The notes under the pieces: model-generated
What the model was told of the DNA's origin: nothing
Database searches by the model: none
What the model saw: only the letters and a program-made list of their open reading frames with translations
Position numbers and translations under genes: made by a program
In this document: in pieces, positions 14,974 to 23,520 of the stretch
Numbering within the stretch: position 1 is the first letter of the stretch
Layout of the letters: the number at the start of each line of letters is the position of its first letter
Assembly: GCF_042850985.1 (NCBI RefSeq)
Contig: NZ_AP031415.1
Location: forward strand, 1,922,001 to 1,986,000
Source: Allocoprobacillus sp002160865
GTDB lineage: Bacteria; Bacillota_I; Bacilli_A; Erysipelotrichales; Coprobacillaceae
Direction: 5' to 3'
Length of the DNA stretch: 64,000 nucleotides

Positions 14974-16830
14974 TTATTTATTTAATAATTTTTCTCTTTT
15001 CTTATTAAGAACGACAATTCCAGTTCCCACAACAGATAAAGAAAGCATTAAACCATATAAAATAATTTGTGAATTATCATCAGTCTTCACTGTTTTATCA
15101 CTTTCAACAGGTTTTTGTTCTGGTTTGTTTGTTGTATCTTGAACTGGTTTATCTGTATCTTCTGGATTTGGAGTTACAGTCACATCAATATTTTTATCCC
15201 AAATCATATAAATTGTTGTATCTGCATTAAATGGTACATTTGCTTTTAATGCTTCTGTTCCTTCAACATCTAAGAAGAATCCTTTAAATGTATATCCTTC
15301 AAATTTGAAACCATCTTTCATTGAATCTAATTCTTTTAAATCAGCTTCACTTAAAACTGATCCTTTTGCAATTCCTTTAATTTGAGTATCTTCTAATGTT
15401 AAACCTAATTCTTCTAAGTTGACTTCTTTACCATCAACAATTGCTTTCATTGTAATTGTAATTGTTTCTTGTTCTGGTTTTGAATCTTCACCTGGAGTCG
15501 TTGGATCTGTTGATTCAGTAATCATACCATTGGCAACAGTAACTTTTCTTTCATTAAATATAACTATAACAGTCTCTGGTAATGTGACAACAGATTCATT
15601 GCCACTTAATGGAATTTCATCTTGTTTATCTGCATCTACATAATATAATCCTACAGAATTTTTTGGTGATGTGATAACGATTGATGCGTTTTTTGCAACC
15701 GTTAATGTTGGTTCTGTTCCAAATCTGTTATCAATATTAATTCCACCCCAAGAGTTTTCCCCTAATTGTAATATTGTCAACGCATTTAATTCAAGTTTTC
15801 CACCATTCAATACAATAGCAGCTCCACCTGCAGTCTTTCTGTTATCAATCTCTAATCCATCAGTTTTAACATCGCCACCATAAATATGTAAACCACTCTT
15901 TGTTGATTCATCAGTGACAATCTTGAGAGCATTTAATTCAACACCATCTGAAGTCACAGTGATAACATTATCTTTTGTCGTGAAATTATCAGCAACAAAT
16001 GCACCGCCCTCACCATAGATTGCCATTGGTTCATTAATGTTAAACGTTTCTTTTAATTGAATATCTTCTCTGAGACGAACAACTGTTACATCTTGACCTT
16101 GATTATGTTTTGCATTGACAAAATCAACCAAATCAGTTGCATTAACAAATGCATGTTGTTCTTTTCCATTTTCATCTATTGTTTCTACAACAGATAACTT
16201 CAATGAATAAACTAAAGCATTATTTTCTCTGCATACGACTGATTGAGTAGGCTTGTTGTCAAGTGTTTGACAATCAATTGTTCCATCACTAAAATAAGCC
16301 TTTGCAAGATTCCCATCAACATTAATACCATACCAAGAATTTTGTCCTAAAGACATCTTATTAACACCAGTAAAAGATGCTTCGGATTGATTAATAATCA
16401 CTGGTGCCCCAGCACTCGCTTCTTCATGATCAAATGTAGAATTACTAATAGTCACGTTCGCTCCACCATTAATTGATAGTAAGTTTTTTGTCTTAGTATT
16501 CGCTACAAAAGTGACATTATTAAATTCATACTCTGCTTGACTATCAATATTTATCAGATTAGCCAAATAACCCGTACCTGGATTTGCCCTTTCATCAATA
16601 ATTGTCTTTGGTATTGGATTAGTTTTCATAGGTTCAGTAATAGTAAAAGAACCCGTTATTCGAATTTCACCATCTGTCTCGTTTTCAAATGCCTCTTTAA
16701 ATGCTTCAGCAGTAGAAACTTCCTTAAAAGCAACATCGCCTGCTGCATATGCAGTTCCAGCAGTTAGACAAAGTCCAAGCATCATGACAAATGACAAACC
16801 TAATGCTAAAAATTTTCTTGTCTTTTTCAT
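14974..16830 (-). CDS. Secreted, C-terminally anchored surface protein with beta-helix and InlB-type repeat
   Basis: The 618-residue protein starts at ATG 16830 (GGGAGG upstream). It has a signal peptide (KKTRKFLALGLSFVMMLGLC, cleavage after AYA), and residues about 40-420 form repeated Asn/Ile/Val-rich strands like a right-handed beta-helix. Near 470-545 there is an InlB-B/Listeria-Bacteroides-type repeat (FKFEGYTFKGFFLD, ADTTIYMIWDK). A Thr/Pro/Lys-rich stalk, a hydrophobic helix and the tail KKREKLLNK end it. A clean LPXTG is missing: VKTDDNS sits where LPxTGDNS would be, so sortase attachment is doubtful and membrane anchoring likely. It may be an adhesin. Its promoter contains a poly-G tract. 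Confidence 0.85.
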   Translation of the reverse strand: MKKTRKFLALGLSFVMMLGLCLTAGTAYAAGDVAFKEVSTAEAFKEAFENETDGEIRITGSFTITEPMKTNPIPKTIIDERANPGTGYLANLINIDSQAEYEFNNVTFVANTKTKNLLSINGGANVTISNSTFDHEEASAGAPVIINQSEASFTGVNKMSLGQNSWYGINVDGNLAKAYFSDGTIDCQTLDNKPTQSVVCRENNALVYSLKLSVVETIDENGKEQHAFVNATDLVDFVNAKHNQGQDVTVVRLREDIQLKETFNINEPMAIYGEGGAFVADNFTTKDNVITVTSDGVELNALKIVTDESTKSGLHIYGGDVKTDGLEIDNRKTAGGAAIVLNGGKLELNALTILQLGENSWGGINIDNRFGTEPTLTVAKNASIVITSPKNSVGLYYVDADKQDEIPLSGNESVVTLPETVIVIFNERKVTVANGMITESTDPTTPGEDSKPEQETITITMKAIVDGKEVNLEELGLTLEDTQIKGIAKGSVLSEADLKELDSMKDGFKFEGYTFKGFFLDVEGTEALKANVPFNADTTIYMIWDKNIDVTVTPNPEDTDKPVQDTTNKPEQKPVESDKTVKTDDNSQIILYGLMLSLSVVGTGIVVLNKKREKLLNK

Positions 16831-16907
16831 TGTATATCCTCCCATAATATTCAGTAGAATAAAAACTAATAAAGACCCAGAACTATTCTTTATTATTGTT
16901 TGTATTC

Positions 16908-16948
16908 TACTATAAATATAGTACCCCCCCCCCGCGTATTTTTGTCAA
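16908..16948 (-). promoter_or_regulatory. Surface-protein promoter with ten-G tract in the spacer (candidate phase-variable)
   Basis: On the minus strand TTGACA (16943-16948) is followed by nine bases, ten consecutive Gs (16924-16933), then TACTAT (16918-16923, spacing 19) or TATATT (16915-16920, spacing 22). A perfect palindrome with seven-base arms TACTATA/TATAGTA (16908-16923) overlaps the -10. Loss of two Gs would give the ideal 17-base spacing for TACTAT. The remaining bases up to about 17,100 are AT-rich without a gene. Confidence 0.65.
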
Positions 16949-17101
16949 TGAAATTTCACTTTTAAAAAAATAATTTTAATTTATTATATCATATTTATTT
17001 GAGACATAATCTAAAATAAAAACAAGATAAATCTTATATCTTGCTTTCATAAATAATCTTATTTGTTATAAAATAGTTTTCATAACATTTTTAATATCAC
17101 T

Positions 17102-17515
17102 TTATTCATACCAATCATCATAATCAGAATACTGTTGAATATATCCTTTAGATTTAACAATACGTGGTTCAAAACTTTCCTTGACTTCAGTAATATTTAA
17201 TACTCTAATATGAAACATCCAGTCATCACCAAAATCATAATGAAGTAAAAATTTCTGACCATTATAAAGTCCAAGCTTATCAAGAGCGATATCTGTTGAT
17301 GGTTCTCGCTCCATCATAGTTGCATAATATGCATCTGTACTATATTGACGATTATCCATACAAAATTCATATAAATGCTCATCTATGAAATCAAAAGCAT
17401 CTAAGATAATCCTACATAATTGATCTAATGTTTCATCCCCACATATCTCAATATTTCGATAGACATCACGTCCTTTACCTGCTGGATAAACCTTTATAGA
17501 ATATTGTGTACTCAT
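17102..17515 (-). CDS. Plasmid pRiA4b ORF-3-like protein
   Basis: A protein of about 137 residues matching the pRiA4b ORF-3 family. The pattern includes SIKVYPAGKGRDVYRNIEI near the start, LDQLCRIILDAFDFIDEHLYEF, YNGQKFLLHYDFGDDWMFHI (the conserved YDFGDxW signature) and an acidic tail YDDWYE. Biochemical function is unknown. ATG 17515 has GAGG six bases upstream; upstream in-frame codons are GTG or lie too close. It follows the nucleotidyltransferase gene within about 25 bases and is probably co-transcribed. Confidence 0.75.
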   Translation of the reverse strand: MSTQYSIKVYPAGKGRDVYRNIEICGDETLDQLCRIILDAFDFIDEHLYEFCMDNRQYSTDAYYATMMEREPSTDIALDKLGLYNGQKFLLHYDFGDDWMFHIRVLNITEVKESFEPRIVKSKGYIQQYSDYDDWYE

Positions 17516-17539
17516 CATATACCTCACCACTGCTATGGT

Positions 17540-18436
17540 TTAAAGTTTTTGTGGGTATAATCCTTTTTCTACTAATAATTGTATATTTTCTTTGACATAA
17601 TCTTTATCTTCTTTATATGTTACACCAAACCATTCATCATGTGATTTTAATGCTGTTACTTTAGCTTTATTGTTATGTAATAAATCACCAATAATCGTTG
17701 GTAACAAATATTCAGCTTTCAGATTATCAGATGGTGTTGTTGCTAGAAAATCATTGAATCCCTTTTCTAAAATATCAAAGAATTCTGGATATAATCCCCA
17801 CATGTTCATTGATACTGCTGAATCCAAATCAATTTCTTTTCCATCAGCAACAGCTTTACCGTTTACCTTTTCAATATTATGTGTTTCAACAATATCTACC
17901 AATTGATCATCCTTAACTTGACATACACCTCTTGTCACTCCACCATTATCACTTAATGTATTTTTCAAGATAAATCCAACCATACATATTGGCATTGGCT
18001 CTTGAGGGTGTTCCTGTGTCAAATAACGATAAGCTTCCTGGTAAGCCTCTCTACCATAATAGTCATCTGCATTAATGACAAGAAATGGTTCATGAACAAG
18101 TTCTTTACAAGCTAAAATAGCTTGTCCTGTTCCCCATGGTTTTGTACGTCCCTTAAATTTATCTTGATACTGACTAGGAATATTATCAATTTCCTGGAAA
18201 GCATATTCAACATGCACTTTTTTCTTCATTCTTTGACCAATGATTTCATCAAAATCTTTTTCTAAATCTTTTCTAATGACAAAGACAACTTTATTAAATC
18301 CAGCTTCTAAAGCATCATAAATAGAATAATCCATGATGATTTCTCCATTTGGCCCTACTGGCTCTAGCTGTTTGATTCCACCTCCAAATCGACTTCCTAT
18401 TCCTGCCGCCATTACGACAAGTGTAACATTACTCAT
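17540..18436 (-). CDS. Sugar-phosphate nucleotidyltransferase
   Basis: This 298-residue Rossmann-like NTP transferase has the signature VVMAAGIGSRFGGGIKQLEPVG (only part is the classical GxGxR loop), PWGTGQAILACK and metal-binding NADDYYG. It should make an NDP-sugar from a sugar 1-phosphate. The family includes UTP-glucose-1-phosphate-like and choline-phosphate-type members, so the substrate is open. ATG 18436 has AAGGAG eight bases upstream. It lies next to the polysaccharide region but on the far side of the IS66 element, so a link to that pathway is possible but unproven. Confidence 0.85.
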   Translation of the reverse strand: MSNVTLVVMAAGIGSRFGGGIKQLEPVGPNGEIIMDYSIYDALEAGFNKVVFVIRKDLEKDFDEIIGQRMKKKVHVEYAFQEIDNIPSQYQDKFKGRTKPWGTGQAILACKELVHEPFLVINADDYYGREAYQEAYRYLTQEHPQEPMPICMVGFILKNTLSDNGGVTRGVCQVKDDQLVDIVETHNIEKVNGKAVADGKEIDLDSAVSMNMWGLYPEFFDILEKGFNDFLATTPSDNLKAEYLLPTIIGDLLHNNKAKVTALKSHDEWFGVTYKEDKDYVKENIQLLVEKGLYPQKL

Positions 18437-18624
18437 ATTATTCACTCCTTAAATTATTTCTCGGAAATAATTATACCAATTTATTGACTTTATCACAACA
18501 AAATAGTAAGCGCAAAATGAAAAAGCCCTATTATCAATCAACGACATTGATTATAATTAGAGCTGTAATAAATTGACAATTTATATATGTATGATTTACA
18601 GGACACGACTAAAAGATCGTATCT

Positions 18625-20187
18625 CTACGATTTTTTAGTCAGATATGTATTATCAGGCAATTCTTTTGACCATGGCATATAATTATCAAGGGCTTCTTCA
18701 TCATTGATATCTATTTCTGTCAATGATGACAAAAGATAGTTAAAATATTCATAGGGATTGAGATTGTTTAGCTTTGCAGTTTCTATAAGTGAATATAAGG
18801 CAGCGCTTGTCTGTGCTCCCTGAACCGTATTGGTAAACAGCCAGTTGCGTCTGCCTACACAGAATGGGCGTATCGCATTTTCTGCTCGGTTGTTTGATAT
18901 CTCTATTCTCCCATCTTCAAGGTAGACTCTTAGTTTTTCTTCCTGGTTGATGCTGTATTTGAGTGCTTCACTTAACTTTGTTTTATCCACTGCAACTTTT
19001 GAACATTCCCTGACATCTTCAAAGAAATCATCAACCAGTGGTTTTGACTGAACCTGTCGAATTTGCCTGATTTCTTCATAGCTTCTGTCCGCGTTTTCCT
19101 TTTCAATTTGAAAAAGCTTGTTGATCTTATGAAAAAGCCTATAGCTGGCAGTTTGTTTGAGATCTACCCCAGCAGGCGCACTGTCTAGTGCTTCCTTATA
19201 TTTTCTACGACAATGAGCCCAGCATCCCATGTGTGTAATGCCTTCAAGTTTCTCATAGGCCTGATAGCCATCCGTCTGAAGTATATGATGATAGCCTTCC
19301 AGATGCTTCTGGGCATGCTCGTGTCCTCTTGTATTTTCGTATATGAAAACAACTATCTGCTTCTCCTCGCTGCGTCCTGTCTTGTATACCCACATATAGG
19401 ATTTTGTGGTTGCCTTTTGATGCGGTGCCTTTAAAACCTGAACAGACGTTTCATCTCCGTGCAGGTATTGACTTTTTAACAGAACCTTATGCATATGACT
19501 AGCGATTGTCCTGAAATATTCATCATGCAGTTTGATCATCCAGTTGGCCATCGTCTGTCTTGACAGCTTCAGCCCCATCTGATTGAACATGACTTCCTGT
19601 CTATACAGAGGCAGTGCTTTGTTGAACTTGTTATCAATGATATATGACAGAAGTGATGGCGATGCAAAGCTCTTGTATATGACCGGTTCCTTCATGGGTG
19701 CCTTGTATATTGGCGATTGAACAGCTTCCCTGTCACATCGATCGCACGTATAGACATATTGAATATGTTCAATGACTTCATATCGTGCAGGATGGTAGAC
19801 AAGCTCCTTTCTTTTGTTTTCGCCTATCTTTCTAAGCAGTGCACCACATTCTGGGCAGCTTTTATTGTCAATATCATGAATGACCTTCTTTACTGGCAGT
19901 GATGAAATATCTATTCCTCTCTGTCTGCTTTTTCTTTTTCTTCTGTATGTGATTTCTTCAAGTTCCGGTTCCTGCTTGATTGGTGTGGATTCTAGTTCAA
20001 TTTCATCAAAAAGAGAAATCTGATTAGGAAGAACAGTCTTTTCTGAAGATGAACCAAAAAGCTTCTTCTGCTGAAGCTTGATCTGCTGACTGTACCAGTT
20101 CAGCTGCTCAGTCAATGCTTCAATCTTTTTATCCTTTTCATTGATCATCTTGATCAGTTCTTCCTGACTTAGATTTCTCAAGTTCAT
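18625..20187 (-). CDS. tnpC: IS66 family transposase TnpC
   Basis: A transposase of about 520 residues with a leucine-zipper-like N-terminus (about 5-50), a zinc-ribbon region (CPECGALL ... CDRCDREA), the DDE core (LHGDETSVQVLK; LQTDGYQAYEKL; SNNRAENAIRPF) and the C-terminal IS66 C-terminal element (SLIETAKLNNLNPYEYFNYLL). All key acidic residues are present. ATG 20187 is preferred over the GTG at 20205. Confidence 0.95.
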   Translation of the reverse strand: MNLRNLSQEELIKMINEKDKKIEALTEQLNWYSQQIKLQQKKLFGSSSEKTVLPNQISLFDEIELESTPIKQEPELEEITYRRKRKSRQRGIDISSLPVKKVIHDIDNKSCPECGALLRKIGENKRKELVYHPARYEVIEHIQYVYTCDRCDREAVQSPIYKAPMKEPVIYKSFASPSLLSYIIDNKFNKALPLYRQEVMFNQMGLKLSRQTMANWMIKLHDEYFRTIASHMHKVLLKSQYLHGDETSVQVLKAPHQKATTKSYMWVYKTGRSEEKQIVVFIYENTRGHEHAQKHLEGYHHILQTDGYQAYEKLEGITHMGCWAHCRRKYKEALDSAPAGVDLKQTASYRLFHKINKLFQIEKENADRSYEEIRQIRQVQSKPLVDDFFEDVRECSKVAVDKTKLSEALKYSINQEEKLRVYLEDGRIEISNNRAENAIRPFCVGRRNWLFTNTVQGAQTSAALYSLIETAKLNNLNPYEYFNYLLSSLTEIDINDEEALDNYMPWSKELPDNTYLTKKS

Positions 20188-20255
20188 GACATCTTCACAC
20201 CCCACATTACATGATTTCAGCTGTTTCGTATTATACCATAAAACAAACTGCTTTG

Positions 20256-20603
20256 TTAGATGAGAAGCTGCTTTTCTTTCAATTTTTCATCATATTCAAG
20301 ACCCTCCAGAAGCCAACTGAGCTGACGGGAAGTGATGGCTCTTGTCAATGATTCCTGCGATTCCTGGATTTTGAATTTTCCATGTTCAAGTCTCTTGATG
20401 AACAGCCAGAAGCCGTTGCTTTCATAATAGAGAATCTTGATGCGATTTCTTGATCGGTTGGTAAAGATAAAAAGGCTGTGATCAAGGACATTCATCTGGA
20501 ATTGGGAATGCACAATGAGTGTCAGCCCATCTATCGACTTGCGCATATCCACGAAATGCGTTGAAACGTAGATATTCTTGACTTCATCAGTGTTGATGAT
20601 CAT
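20256..20603 (-). CDS. tnpB: IS66 accessory protein TnpB
   Basis: The 115-residue protein has the IS66 Orf2 signature VSTHFVDMRKSIDGLTLIV, LFIFTNRSRNRIKILYYESNGFWLFIKRLE. It is required with TnpA for transposition of three-gene IS66 elements. Its ATG overlaps the end of tnpA by four bases (translational coupling). Confidence 0.95.
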   Translation of the reverse strand: MIINTDEVKNIYVSTHFVDMRKSIDGLTLIVHSQFQMNVLDHSLFIFTNRSRNRIKILYYESNGFWLFIKRLEHGKFKIQESQESLTRAITSRQLSWLLEGLEYDEKLKEKQLLI

Positions 20604-20863
20604 TTGAGAGCACCAATGATTCTGTCAAGAAGTGCAGGATCAAATTCAATACAATGACCATCAATGGTCATTGATACATTGGGGTGGGCATCATCCACAA
20701 CCTCGACAGGAACAAATAAATTACTTTGAAGTTCATCATTTTCCAGTCGTCTTTTTGACTTATAGAAAGAAGACACACAGATATTGTTCTGTCTGCAGAA
20801 TTCCTTGACAGTCAAAGTGCTTTCCTTTTGACTATTTATGATTTTTTTCCAATCATATTGCAT
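20600..20863 (-). CDS. tnpA: IS66 accessory protein TnpA
   Basis: This 87-residue helix-turn-helix protein (WKKIINSQKESTLTVKEFCRQ, then SSFYKSKRRLE) is the first gene of the IS66 operon. Its start has AAGGAGG upstream, just inside the right terminal repeat. The downstream overlap with tnpB is typical of the family. Confidence 0.92.
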   Translation of the reverse strand: MQYDWKKIINSQKESTLTVKEFCRQNNICVSSFYKSKRRLENDELQSNLFVPVEVVDDAHPNVSMTIDGHCIEFDPALLDRIIGALK

Positions 20864-20980
20864 ATAGTAAGTACCTCCTTTTTTATTGTACTTACATTTT
20901 AAATGAATATCCGCAGTCTTGTTAGTGCCTTTTCATTTGTCGCTTACACAAAATAAACATAATTTAACAAAAACTAAACA

Positions 20981-21010
20981 AAAAGAGGCATCAGAAGACA
21001 CCCCTTTCAA
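20981..21010 (-). terminator. Terminator of the second LCP gene
   Basis: On the minus strand an AGGGGTGTC/GATGCCTCT stem (partly G-U pairs) runs into TTTTTG, directly after the stop at 21016. Confidence 0.55.
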
Positions 21011-21015
21011 TCATT

Positions 21016-22506
21016 CTATTCACTTTGTTCAACACTTATTTTTTCACCATTCATCATTTGCTTAATAAGTGACGCACATTCACTTACACTGTTCTCATCA
21101 GGAATCATATAGTATAGTTTATTGTTAGGCATATAAGCTCCACCTGTCATCATTTGACCATTTCCAGTTAATTGAATTTGATATATATCCCATGATGCCA
21201 TATCATTCAACTGCGTTTTGATTAAGTCAGTAATCTCACCAGCAGACATATTTGTTTCAAATGAACCTTCAATAGAACTTAACACACTTGAATAATTTGT
21301 TAAAATTGCAGGTGACATAGCTTTCTTTAACATACCTGTTAAAACACGTTGCTGATTTTTAACACGGTCATTATCTCCACCAGATAAACCATAACGTTCT
21401 CTTACAAATCCTAAAGCCTTGTCTCCATCCATTTCATTATTTCCTTTATGAATCTGATAACCACCATGTAAAGTTGTAAAAGCAACAGGAGAATAAACTG
21501 TAATTCCTCCTAATGCATCTACCATTTCAATCAGTGATGTAAAGTTAACTCTTGCATAATAGTTAATATCAATACCCATAAAGTTTTCAATTGTTGATAC
21601 TGAGTTTTCAACTCCACCTAATCCAGCATGTGTTAATTTATCTTTCTTTCCTTTGTTTGTTAATGTAACATAATAATCTCTAGGAATACTTGTCATTAAA
21701 ATTTGTTTTGTTTCAGGATTGACTGTCACTAACATATTCACATCACTACGTGAAACCGTTGAAACTGGTCCTGTCGTATCAATTCCACTAATAAATATCG
21801 TAAAGACTTCTTTTGTAACATTTACATTTTTAGAAATATCTTTTGTCTGTTCTACAATATCATAAGACCAAATGATTCTTGTATCATTTTTAAACGTATC
21901 ATGTTCTTCTTCCAACATACCATAGTTTGCTTCATTAATATATATAGCTTTTGTTTTTCCATCATACAAATCATTAGCCATATCTACATAATTTGATGCA
22001 TTATTAACTTGAATAGTTGATTCTTCTTTATTTAATGCTTCAATTGCTTCATTCATATATTTAGCATTATCTTCATCATCTAAATTAGCTTCAATTGTTT
22101 GATTTTTTAAATCAGAAACTTTTTGATAATCACTATCCTTCATGACAACTAAAGAAATTCTTGTTGTCTTTGTATTAGCACCAGAAATGGCATCAATCAC
22201 TGAATTTCCTTGTGCTATATATAAAGATCCTACCATTAGAAAAACAGATAACAATAAGCTAATCACTTTTCCAATAATATTTCTAATCTTTCCTTTACCT
22301 TGATTTTTTGATGGCTTCATCAATAAAAACGTTATGAGAGCCAACAAAACAACAATACCAATTAATACCATTGTATATAATAATGGTAAAGCATTAAGTT
22401 TAAAAACAAGTCCAATCAATAATAAAGAAGCAATAGCTTGAATTCCTAAAATAACTTGCCATGAAGTGATTTTAGAAATAAGACTACCTTTTGAATGTTT
22501 TGTCAT
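21016..22506 (-). CDS. LytR-CpsA-Psr (LCP) family cell-wall polymer ligase (second copy)
   Basis: The 496-residue protein starts at ATG 22506, which has GAGGG five bases upstream; an upstream in-frame ATG lacks a ribosome site. Three N-terminal hydrophobic segments (about 20-100) precede the LCP domain with SDVNMLVTVNPETKQILM, SIPRDYYVTL, VNFTSLIEMVDALGGITV and FVRERYGLSGGDNDRVKNQQ. It is the same architecture as the gene at 1605-3152. It sits at the downstream end of the polysaccharide cluster and is the better candidate for attaching that polymer to the wall. Confidence 0.93.
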   Translation of the reverse strand: MTKHSKGSLISKITSWQVILGIQAIASLLLIGLVFKLNALPLLYTMVLIGIVVLLALITFLLMKPSKNQGKGKIRNIIGKVISLLLSVFLMVGSLYIAQGNSVIDAISGANTKTTRISLVVMKDSDYQKVSDLKNQTIEANLDDEDNAKYMNEAIEALNKEESTIQVNNASNYVDMANDLYDGKTKAIYINEANYGMLEEEHDTFKNDTRIIWSYDIVEQTKDISKNVNVTKEVFTIFISGIDTTGPVSTVSRSDVNMLVTVNPETKQILMTSIPRDYYVTLTNKGKKDKLTHAGLGGVENSVSTIENFMGIDINYYARVNFTSLIEMVDALGGITVYSPVAFTTLHGGYQIHKGNNEMDGDKALGFVRERYGLSGGDNDRVKNQQRVLTGMLKKAMSPAILTNYSSVLSSIEGSFETNMSAGEITDLIKTQLNDMASWDIYQIQLTGNGQMMTGGAYMPNNKLYYMIPDENSVSECASLIKQMMNGEKISVEQSE

Positions 22507-22576
22507 TTTATCCCTCTTTTCTTCATCTTTCACATGGTAGCATATTCATGTGAACTTTTCAAGAATATGTCAATTT

Positions 22577-22987
22577 TTAAAATAATTTATACTTGACCAT
22601 TTCTGCCTTTTTCATTTCAAAAGATGAATGAACATATGTATTTAAAGTTATAGTTACTGATGAATGACCTAATATTTCACTTAAACTTTTCACATCAATT
22701 TGACACTGTACACATTTTGTCGCAAAAGTATGTCTTAAAACATGAAATCGATAATCTTGAATATTTAATTCCTTTAAAATTTTTTTGAAATAATATTGAT
22801 AACTACGTGGATCTAAATACTTTTCATTTCCAGTGAGTATAAAGCCTTTTTCTTTTTTTGATTGATTTAAAAATTGTAAAAGTATTGGATTAATGGGAAT
22901 CACACGATAAGAATATTTTGTTTTAGGTGCTCCTATTATAGTATAGCTTTTTCCATTATCATTAATCCTTTTCATTTGTCGCTTACC
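22577..22987 (-). pseudogene. Tyrosine recombinase C-terminal fragment
   Basis: This is the catalytic half of a phage-type integrase: RVIPINPILLQFL, then HVLRHTFATKC, LGHSSVTITLNTYVHSS with the R-H-x-x-R...H...Y pattern. The N-terminal DNA-binding half is gone. At the break the sequence changes to a 20-base match to the IS66 terminal repeat (22968-22987), so the gene was cut by an IS66-type element and is presumably inactive. Confidence 0.85.
22968..22987 (-). repeat. Orphan IS66 terminal repeat
   Basis: GTAAGCGACAAATGAAAAGG on the minus strand is identical to the outer 20 bases of the intact IS66 right end (20928-20947). No matching second end or body is found here, so it marks a solo end left by a deletion or one-ended event. 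Confidence 0.75.
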
Positions 22988-23001
22988 AAACATGTCATAA
23001 T

Positions 23002-23330
23002 GAAAGAATACTCATTATCAAAGGTGGCATTAAAATAGAACTTGATTCCAATACGCCCTATTCATCTATTGAACCTCTCTTGAAAGTACTGCTATGATTG
23101 GAGATATTTCAAAGGCAGAACATATCTACATAGCTGCTGGCTATACTGATATGCGCAAGCAGATTGATGGACTATCACCTATTATTCAACATAATTTTAA
23201 TCTTGATTCTTTTTCTAATTCTGTGTTTCTTTTTTGCGGAAGAAATTCAAGAATCATGAAGGTGCTGTATTGTGATTATTTCGCGTTAATCAACCACCTA
23301 ATTCACAACTCCAGCACCAATTGTATATAG
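23002..23330 (+). pseudogene. IS66 tnpA/tnpB remnant
   Basis: On the plus strand a TnpA C-terminal piece (IIKGGIKIELDSNT ... PLLKVLL, ending 23097) overlaps a TnpB start at 23094. The TnpB keeps HIYIAAGYTDMRKQIDGLSPI and FLFCGRNSRIMKVLYCD, then diverges near 23280, about two-thirds of normal length. It differs from the intact IS66 nearby, so it is a different family member. Confidence 0.85.
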
Positions 23331-23357
23331 TTTAAGCACCGTTGATATATATTAATA

Positions 23358-23384
23358 GCATCACTCAAAAGTGATGCCTATTTT
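23358..23384 (+). terminator. Hairpin terminator in the IS remnant zone
   Basis: The perfect stem GCATCACT/AGTGATGC with loop CAAA is followed by CTATTTTTATT on the plus strand. Confidence 0.6.
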
Positions 23385-23394
23385 TATTCGTTAT

Positions 23395-23520
23395 TCATGT
23401 TTGTAGTGACTTCTCACATATTGATATCTCTCCAGCATTAATAGTGATTGAATTATGAATGATATGATCCATGATCGCATCAGCATGAACTCCTCCACCC
23501 AAGAGAGAATGCCATTTTAA
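23395..23520 (-). pseudogene. IS21 helper ATPase (IstB) C-terminal remnant
   Basis: The frame reads KWHSLLGGGVHADAIMDHII then HNSITINAGEISM, the conserved C-terminal end of IstB, and stops at 23395. Everything upstream is missing because it abuts the flippase stop codon. It may derive from the same kind of IS21 element seen at the right edge. Confidence 0.75.

Larger units (their letters stand above)
18506..20947 (-). mobile_element. Complete IS66-family insertion sequence
   Basis: Imperfect 25-base terminal inverted repeats lie at 18506-18530 (beginning GTAAGCGCAAAATG) and 20923-20947 (inward GTAAGCGACAAATG). They are flanked by perfect 8-bp target duplications ACAAAATA at 18498-18505 and 20948-20955. 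It contains tnpA, tnpB and tnpC in standard order, all intact. The perfect duplication suggests a recent insertion downstream of the second LCP gene. Confidence 0.95.

Noticed and set aside
22577..22993. Tyrosine recombinase as an intact gene
   Set aside because: Only the catalytic half remains and its first codons are IS66 terminal-repeat sequence.
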